Under the pieces are notes generated by a model. The model was given only the letters and a program-made list of their open reading frames with translations. It was not told the origin of the DNA and made no database searches. From Maritimibacter sp. HL-12 (GTDB taxonomy: Bacteria; Pseudomonadota; Alphaproteobacteria; Rhodobacterales; Rhodobacteraceae), in contig NZ_FXBQ01000001.1 in NCBI RefSeq assembly GCF_900177545.1, forward strand, positions 2,822,163 to 2,886,162: a DNA stretch of 64,000 nt, read 5' to 3'. The translations under genes were made by a program, and so were the position numbers. Of the stretch, positions 58,580 through 64,000 are shown in pieces; positions within the stretch are counted from its first letter, which is position 1; each line of letters starts with the position of its first letter.

Positions 58580-60382
58580 TCAGATCGGCGCACAGGCCGC
58601 CTTGAGCCAGGCCCGCGCCGGCTCCGACAGCCGCGGCGAGAGCTTTTGGCGCACTTCGGCGTGGTAGTCGTCGAGCCATTCCCGCTCGCCGGCGCTCAGC
58701 ATTCCGACCATCACCAGCCGCCGGTCGATCGGCACGAAGGTGAGGGTTTCAAACGCCAGCATGTCGCGGGCGTCGCCGCCGTCAAGCCGCTCGGCCTCGC
58801 GCACCACGACAAGGTTCTCGATCCGGATCCCGAAAGCACCCTCGCGGTAATATCCGGGTTCGTTCGACAGGATCATGCCCGGCTCCAGTGCCACCCCGGA
58901 CAGCCGCGAGAGCCGCTGCGGGCCCTCGTGCACCGAAAGGTAACTGCCGACGCCGTGGCCGGTGCCGTGGTCGTAATCCTGGTGGGCGAGCCAGAGCGGG
59001 TAGCGCGCGAGCGCGTCGAGGTCGCGCCCCGCCACGCCCTTGGGAAAGCGCACCCGGCTGATCGCGATCATCCCCTGCAACACCCGGGTGAAGGCCGCGC
59101 GCTCGGCCCGGCCCACCTCGCCGACCGGCAGGGTGCGGGTGATGTCGGTGGTGCCGTCATCATATTGCCCGCCGGAATCGAGTACCACCAGATCGCCGGG
59201 CGCGAGGGTCCGGTTGGTCTCGCGCGTCACCCGGTAATGGATCACCGCGCCATGCGGTCCGGTGCCCGAGATCGTCTCGAAACTGATGTCGCGCAAGGCA
59301 CCGGTGGCGCGTCGCTGGGCTTCAAGCTCCACCACGAGGTCGATCTCGGTGATCCCGCCGCGATGCGCGGTGGCGTCATACCAGGTCAGGAATTCCACCA
59401 TCGCCGCGCCGTCGCGCAGATGCGCCGCGCGCGTGCCTGCGATCTCGGCCGGCGTCTTCTTTGCCTTGGGCAGGATGCAAGGGTCGTCGCCCCAGGCGAT
59501 CTCGACCCCGCCGGCGTCGAGGATCCGCGCCACCGCGTCGGGCGCACTGGCCTTGTCGACCCGCACCAGCCCGTCAAGCTCCATGAGCGCCGCCTCGAAG
59601 GCGCTCACCGGGTAGAGCCAGACCTCGGGACCGAAGTGGTCGCCGATCCCCGCCGGGCGCGCCGGATGGGTGAACAGCGCCACCCGGCCGTCGTCGTGCA
59701 GGATCGCGAAGCCCTGCACCACCGGGATATGCGGGATATCGTCGCCGCGAATATTGAGCAGCCAGGCGATGCTGTCCGACAGCGTGAGCACCGCCGCGCG
59801 CTGGCCCGCGTCGCGCAAGCCCTCGGCCAGCTCGGCGCGTTTCTCGCCGTGGCCGCGCCCCGCGAGCCCCTCGGGATGCGCCCGCACCGCGCCCTGCGGC
59901 GGGGCCGGGCGGTCGGGCCAGATCTCGTCGACGAGGTTTTGCGAGGCGACCAACTCGATCCCGCTGCCCGAAAGCGCGGCCTCCATCTTCTCGATCGCGC
60001 CGCGCGTGTGCAGCCAGGGGTCGAAGCCCACGCGCCCGCCCTCGGGCAGGTGCGCGCGCAGCCAGTCGGCGGGGTCGGTCTCGGGCCAGGGCACCGGGGT
60101 GAAGGCGTCAAGATCGACCTGCGCCTTCACCTGCGTGCGATAGCGCCCGTCGATGAACACACCCGCCACATCGCCAAGGGCGAGGCAAAACCCGGCCGAG
60201 CCGGTGAACCCGGTGAGCCAGGCCAGCCGCGCATCGCAATCGGCGACGTTTTCGCCCTGGTGGGCATCGGCGCGCGGCACGAAGAAGCCCGCGAGCCCGT
60301 CGCGCGCCATCACCCTGCGCAGCCGCGCCAACCGCCCCGGGCCCTGCGCCGGGTCGGCCGTGGTCTCGAAACTCTGGAACAT
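58580..60382 (-). CDS. pepP: Xaa-Pro aminopeptidase (aminopeptidase P, M24B)
   Basis: 600 residues; removes the N-terminal residue before proline, with a dinuclear metal site. Creatinase-like N-terminal domains precede the pita-bread catalytic domain, where the metal ligands can be seen: D-S-G-G-Q-Y-D-D-G-T-T-D (two Asp), G-T-G-H-G-V-G (His), N-E-P-G-Y-Y (Glu) and R-I-E-N (Glu). The three-domain length of about 600 matches the long, eukaryote-like APP branch common in alphaproteobacteria. The start at 60382 (MFQSFETT) is chosen; further upstream the frame runs through dispersed repeat C, which is non-coding. Confidence 0.94.
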   Translation of the reverse strand: MFQSFETTADPAQGPGRLARLRRVMARDGLAGFFVPRADAHQGENVADCDARLAWLTGFTGSAGFCLALGDVAGVFIDGRYRTQVKAQVDLDAFTPVPWPETDPADWLRAHLPEGGRVGFDPWLHTRGAIEKMEAALSGSGIELVASQNLVDEIWPDRPAPPQGAVRAHPEGLAGRGHGEKRAELAEGLRDAGQRAAVLTLSDSIAWLLNIRGDDIPHIPVVQGFAILHDDGRVALFTHPARPAGIGDHFGPEVWLYPVSAFEAALMELDGLVRVDKASAPDAVARILDAGGVEIAWGDDPCILPKAKKTPAEIAGTRAAHLRDGAAMVEFLTWYDATAHRGGITEIDLVVELEAQRRATGALRDISFETISGTGPHGAVIHYRVTRETNRTLAPGDLVVLDSGGQYDDGTTDITRTLPVGEVGRAERAAFTRVLQGMIAISRVRFPKGVAGRDLDALARYPLWLAHQDYDHGTGHGVGSYLSVHEGPQRLSRLSGVALEPGMILSNEPGYYREGAFGIRIENLVVVREAERLDGGDARDMLAFETLTFVPIDRRLVMVGMLSAGEREWLDDYHAEVRQKLSPRLSEPARAWLKAACAPI

Positions 60383-60401
60383 CGCAACCTCCACGCCGTT
60401 C

Positions 60402-60448
60402 TTCTTGGGTCCTGAAATACCTTGGGGGCTTGGGGGTGAAACCCCCAA
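60402..60448 (+). repeat. Dispersed intergenic repeat, copy C
   Basis: TTCTTGGGTCCTGAAATACC, then TTGGGGG, followed by a TTGGGGG-TGAAA-CCCCCAA hairpin (60430-60448). It lies in the 5' region of pepP, on the opposite strand. Confidence 0.7.
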
Positions 60449-60490
60449 TCAAACAAAAAAAGCGCGGCGCAGCCGCACCGCCTTGCACCG

Positions 60491-62371
60491 TCAGCCGGCG
60501 CGCCGCATTCCCATCACCCGCGCCCGTGCCCGCGGATCGGGGTCGAACAGCACCGCAAGCTGCTCGGTCACGGCACCGGCAAGCTGGTCGGCGTCGGTGA
60601 TCGTCACCGCGCGGTCGTAATAGCGGGTCACGTCATGGCCGATGCCGATCGCCAGAAGCTCCACCCGCTTGCGTTTCTGCACCATGGCGATCACGTCGCG
60701 CAGGTGCTTTTCGAGGTAATTGGCCGGGTTCACGCTGAGCGTGCTGTCGTCCACCGGCGCACCGTCGGAGATCACCATCAGGATCTTGCGCGCCTCGGGG
60801 CGGGCGCAGAGCCGGCGGTGCGCCCATTCCAGCGCCTCGCCGTCGATATTCTCCTTCAGAAGCCCCTCCTTCATCATCAGCCCGAGGTTGACCTTGGTGC
60901 GCCGCATCGGGGCATCGGCGGACTTGTAGATGATGTGGCGCAGATCGTTGAGCCGGCCCGGGCTCTGCGGGCGGTTGTCGGCGAGCCATTTCTCGCGCGC
61001 AAGCCCGCCCTTCCAGGCCCGCGTGGTGAAGCCGAGGATCTCCACCTTCACGTCGACGCGCTCCAGCGTGCGCGCGAGCACATCCGCCGTGATCGCGGCG
61101 ATGGAAATCGGCCGCCCGCGCATCGAGCCGGAGTTGTCGAGCAGCAGCGTCACCACGGTATCGCGGAACTCGGTGTCCTTCTCGATCTTGAAGCTGAGCG
61201 GCGTTGTCGGGTTGGCAACCACGCGGGCGAGGCGGCCGGCGTCGAGGATGCCTTCCTCGAGGTCGAATTCCCACGACCGGTTCTGCTGCGCCTGCAAGCG
61301 GCGCTGGAGCTTGTTGGCCAGCCGCGACACCGCGCCTTTGAGCGGCTCCAACTGCTGGTCGAGATAGGCGCGCAGGCGTTCCAGTTCCGCCGGTTCGGCG
61401 AGATCCTCGGCCTTGATCTCCTCGTCATGGACGTCGTCGTAGACATTGTAATGCGGATCGGCCTCGGAATGCGGCGGCGGGGCCGGCGGCTCGGGCGGCG
61501 CATCGGCCTCGGGCAGCTCGGCTTCCTCGCCGCTCTCCAGCTCCGACAGGTCATCGAGCGACACCTCGGCCGATTGCGGATCGGGCTCGACGTCATCCTC
61601 CGAGCGTTCCGCCTCGGCCTCGTCGGTCTTCTCGCTCTCCGGGCTCTCCTCCTGCGCGGCGTCTTCTTCCTGGTCGGTCTCGTCGGTCTCGGCGTCGCGG
61701 TCCTGGTCTTCGTCGGCGGCGTCGGGGTCGTCGCCAAGCTGGTCGCCGTAGCCGAGATCCTCGATCACCTGGCGGACCAGCCGGGCGAAGGCGCGCTGGT
61801 CTGCGAGCGCGTCATCGAGACCGCCGAGCGTCTCGCTCGCCTGCGCTTCGAGAAAGCCGCGCCACAACTCCAGCACGTTCTGCGCCCCCGGTGGCAGATC
61901 GCGCCCGGTTGCCAGCGCGCGCACCATGTAGCCCGCCGCCTCGGCCAGCGGTGCCTCGTCGGTCGAGGTCATGTTGCCATAGCCACGTCGCGTCGCCTCG
62001 TCGGCGATCTTGTGGTCGATGTTGGAGGCGGTGCCGGGCATCACCCGCGCGCCCACCGCCTCGCAGCGGGCGGTTTCCATCGCCTCGTAAAGCGTGCGCG
62101 CCATCTCGCCTTGCGGCAGGTAGCGCGTGTGGGTGGCGGTATCGTGGAACTTGTGGCGCAGCGCCAGCGCATCGGCCACCCCGCGCGCCAGCAGAACCTC
62201 GTCGCGCGCCATCCGCCGGGTCACCTGTGGCAGCCGCACGGTTTCGCCGGAAATGCCCGACGGGTCCACCGTGTAGGTGACGTTCAACTCGCGGTCGTCG
62301 GCCATCACCTTGGTGGCCTCGGCCAGCGCCTTCTTGAACGGATCGGCGGGGTTATCGGTGGGTTTGTTCAT
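60491..62371 (-). CDS. cobT: Cobaltochelatase subunit CobT
   Basis: 626 residues; with CobS it forms the AAA+/VWA motor of the aerobic cobaltochelatase that, with CobN, inserts cobalt into hydrogenobyrinic acid a,c-diamide in B12 synthesis. Helical N-terminal part ([15 protein letters not shown]), a strongly acidic middle of about 70 residues (near 225-320), then a C-terminal VWA domain with the MIDAS motif D-N-S-G-S-M-R-G (about 410) and [11 protein letters not shown]. CobS lies upstream on the same strand, with an FMN reductase gene on the other strand between them. Confidence 0.95.
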   Translation of the reverse strand: MNKPTDNPADPFKKALAEATKVMADDRELNVTYTVDPSGISGETVRLPQVTRRMARDEVLLARGVADALALRHKFHDTATHTRYLPQGEMARTLYEAMETARCEAVGARVMPGTASNIDHKIADEATRRGYGNMTSTDEAPLAEAAGYMVRALATGRDLPPGAQNVLELWRGFLEAQASETLGGLDDALADQRAFARLVRQVIEDLGYGDQLGDDPDAADEDQDRDAETDETDQEEDAAQEESPESEKTDEAEAERSEDDVEPDPQSAEVSLDDLSELESGEEAELPEADAPPEPPAPPPHSEADPHYNVYDDVHDEEIKAEDLAEPAELERLRAYLDQQLEPLKGAVSRLANKLQRRLQAQQNRSWEFDLEEGILDAGRLARVVANPTTPLSFKIEKDTEFRDTVVTLLLDNSGSMRGRPISIAAITADVLARTLERVDVKVEILGFTTRAWKGGLAREKWLADNRPQSPGRLNDLRHIIYKSADAPMRRTKVNLGLMMKEGLLKENIDGEALEWAHRRLCARPEARKILMVISDGAPVDDSTLSVNPANYLEKHLRDVIAMVQKRKRVELLAIGIGHDVTRYYDRAVTITDADQLAGAVTEQLAVLFDPDPRARARVMGMRRAG

Positions 62372-62440
62372 GGACGTGTTGAAGCACGGTCGGGCAGGGG
62401 AGGCAAGCGGGCTCAGACACGCCCCGGGCCGGTGCAGTCT

Positions 62441-62467
62441 GCCCGCGCGGTCGCAGCGCGGGCTTTT
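62441..62467 (+). terminator. Terminator-like hairpin upstream of FMN reductase gene
   Basis: GCCCGCGC-GGTCGCA-GCGCGGGC, a perfect 8-bp stem, followed by TTTT. It lies between the divergent cobT and FMN reductase genes, 160 bases before the latter. Confidence 0.4.
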
Positions 62468-62629
62468 GCCGGGTCATCGCGCCGCGTCGCATCCGCCAAG
62501 GTCGCGGGTCGCCGCGCGGCCAGTCGGCAAGGTCTCAACTTTTCGAGAGACCGCGACCGAATATGGAGCACAAGGCCATGCGGCGCGTTTCCCTTCCAGT
62601 CCGACATGTATCAACGAAAGGAGACCAGG

Positions 62630-63232
62630 ATGACCACCCCGCGTATTGCCGTGATCGTCGCATCAACCCGAACCGACCGTTTTGGCGGCAAGCCCGCCGA
62701 CTGGCTGTGGTCGAAACTGCCTGAACGGCGCGACATGACATTCGAACTGATCGACCTGCGCGACCACCCGCTGCCGTTCTTCGACGAAGCCGCAACCAAC
62801 GCCTTTGTCGAGACGAAAGACCCCGCGGCGCGCGCCTGGCAAGACCTGATCCGTCGCTTCGACGGCTACATTTTCGTGACCCCGGAATACAACCACTCGA
62901 TCCCCGGCGCGTTGAAGAATGCGCTCGACCAGGCCTATGTCGAGTGGAAACACAAGCCGATCGCCGCGCTGGCCTATGGCTCGATGGGCGGCGCTCGGGC
63001 GCTCGAACATCTGCGCCAGATTTCCGTCGAATTGCAGATGGTTGCGGTGCGCAACGCCGTGCACATCGGTGGCCCGGATTTCTACCGCGTCAGCCCGATT
63101 GGTGACGACGACCCGATCAGCGCAATCGAGGAGCATATCGCGCCCTCGCTCGAAGCCATGCTCGACGACGTCGCGTGGTGGGCGAGGGCGACGATGGCGG
63201 CGCGCAGCCAAGAGCGCAAGGAGGCGGCGTGA
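62630..63232 (+). CDS. NADPH-dependent FMN reductase family flavoprotein
   Basis: 200 residues of the flavodoxin-like FMN reductase family: I-A-V-I-V-A-S-T-R-T-D-R-F-G (phosphate loop), then the conserved T-P-E-Y-N-H-S-I-P-G-A-L-K-N-A-L-D and L-A-Y-G-S-M-G-G-A-R-A. Such enzymes reduce flavins, quinones or azo compounds. In cobalamin clusters a flavin reductase could reduce Co(II) corrinoids; here that is a guess from position only. ATG 62630 follows AAGGAGACCAGG. It is on the plus strand between cobT and cobS, both on the minus strand. Confidence 0.9.
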   Translation: MTTPRIAVIVASTRTDRFGGKPADWLWSKLPERRDMTFELIDLRDHPLPFFDEAATNAFVETKDPAARAWQDLIRRFDGYIFVTPEYNHSIPGALKNALDQAYVEWKHKPIAALAYGSMGGARALEHLRQISVELQMVAVRNAVHIGGPDFYRVSPIGDDDPISAIEEHIAPSLEAMLDDVAWWARATMAARSQERKEAA

Positions 63233-63235
63233 GGC

Positions 63236-64000
63236 CTACCCCAGCGCCGCGTTCGCCGCGCTTTCCGGCAGTTCCTCGTCAAAGCAGCGCTGATAGAACT
63301 CGGCCACGGTCTGGCGTTCCAACTCGTCGCACTTGTTGAGGAACGACAGCCGGAAGGCGTAGCCGATATTGCGGAAGATCTCGGTGTTCCAGGCCCAGTT
63401 GATCACCGTGCGCGGGCTCATCAGGGTGGAGAGATCGCCGTTCATGAAGGCGGTGCGGGTGAGGTCGGCGACCGTCACCATCTGGCTCACCTGCTTGCGG
63501 CCCTTCTCGGTGTTGAAATGCGGTGCCTTGGCCAGCACGATCGCCACTTCGGCGTCGTGGGAGAGGTAATTCAGCGTGGCGACGAGGCTCCAGCGGTCCA
63601 TCTGCGCCTGGTTGATCTGCTGCACGCCGTGGTAAAGCCCGGTGGTGTCGCCGAGGCCAACCGTGTTAGCGGTGGCGAAGAGGCGGAAATACTTGTGCGG
63701 CGTGATGATCTCGTTCTGGTCGAGCAGGGTGAGTTTGCCGTCATGCTCCAGCACCCGCTGGATCACGAACATCACGTCGGCGCGGCCGGCGTCGTATTCG
63801 TCGAACACGATCGCGCAGGGGTTGCGCAGCGCCCAGGGCAGGATGCCTTCGTGAAACTCGGTCACCTGCTTGCCGTCGCGCAGCTTGATCGCATCCTTGC
63901 CGATCAGGTCGATCCGGGAGATGTGGCTGTCGAGGTTGACCCGCACGGTCGGCCAGTTCAGCCGCGCGGCGACCTGCTCGATATGGGTCGACTTGCCGGT
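63236..64000 (-). CDS. cobS: Cobaltochelatase subunit CobS, 5' part outside window
   Basis: 255 residues of the C-terminal part are visible; the reading frame continues through the end of the window, and the first visible residues T-G-K-S-T belong to the Walker A loop. Then come [16 protein letters not shown], Walker [11 protein letters not shown], the sensor-like F-R-L-F-A-T-A-N-T and the C-terminal helical lid. MoxR-type AAA+ ATPase working with CobT. The stop lies three bases after the FMN reductase stop on the other strand. Confidence 0.95.
   Translation of the reverse strand, partial: TGKSTHIEQVAARLNWPTVRVNLDSHISRIDLIGKDAIKLRDGKQVTEFHEGILPWALRNPCAIVFDEYDAGRADVMFVIQRVLEHDGKLTLLDQNEIITPHKYFRLFATANTVGLGDTTGLYHGVQQINQAQMDRWSLVATLNYLSHDAEVAIVLAKAPHFNTEKGRKQVSQMVTVADLTRTAFMNGDLSTLMSPRTVINWAWNTEIFRNIGYAFRLSFLNKCDELERQTVAEFYQRCFDEELPESAANAALG

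Overview
The window looks like a chromosomal stretch of a GC-rich alphaproteobacterium of the order Rhodobacterales (Rhodobacter/Roseobacter relatives). The grounds are the gene families and their order: an alphaproteobacterial dcw (division and cell wall) cluster, two DUF2484 genes between murC and murB, a DUF1127 gene followed by CcsR-type small-RNA hairpins, and separate cobS and cobT genes. No genus can be named from the sequence alone.

Layout. Bases 1-16934 hold a two-partner secretion system: the 3' 15.2 kb of a giant repeat adhesin (TpsA, 5073 residues visible, 5' end outside the window) whose stop overlaps the start of its outer-membrane transporter (TpsB). A tRNA-Gly(GCC) follows on the minus strand. 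Bases 17456-23731 hold pyruvate carboxylase (minus) and, divergently, a UvrD/PcrA helicase carrying an unusual AT-richer stretch of about 96 codons. Bases 23757-25603 hold a two-gene minus-strand operon: a maleate isomerase-like Asp/Glu racemase-family enzyme and a double-RidA protein. Bases 25642-26226 (minus) hold a DUF1127 gene and eight tandem stem-loops, each showing CCTCCTCCC in its loop. The last of these sits on a run of nine T and looks like the terminator. Mrp and a PhnB-like VOC protein follow.

Bases 28811-54118 are the dcw cluster on the plus strand: mraZ, rsmH, ftsL, ftsI, murE, murF, mraY, murD, ftsW, murG, murC, murB, ddl, ftsQ, ftsA, ftsZ, then bamD and recN. Many neighbours overlap by ATGA, which suggests tight translational coupling. 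The run is interrupted by an EamA-type transporter (murD/ftsW) and by a mosaic unknown gene plus two DUF2484 genes (murC/murB). lpxC, which I expected between ftsZ and bamD, is not there. Together these genes make lipid II precursors, flip or polymerise them and build the divisome.

Bases 54218-64000 are housekeeping and accessory genes: a small membrane protein coupled to a GlcD-like FAD oxidase, a ClC channel, a conserved unknown protein, a DUF427 protein, an aminopeptidase P, CobT, an NADPH-dependent FMN reductase and the start-truncated CobS. CobS and CobT form the AAA+/VWA motor of aerobic cobaltochelatase.

The most interesting signals are the eight-copy CcsR-like array, the inserted segment in UvrD, the non-repeat modules in the giant adhesin, the stem-loops in the mraZ and ftsZ leaders, and a dispersed intergenic repeat present three times. 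All statements come from reading the sequence by eye; no database search was run.
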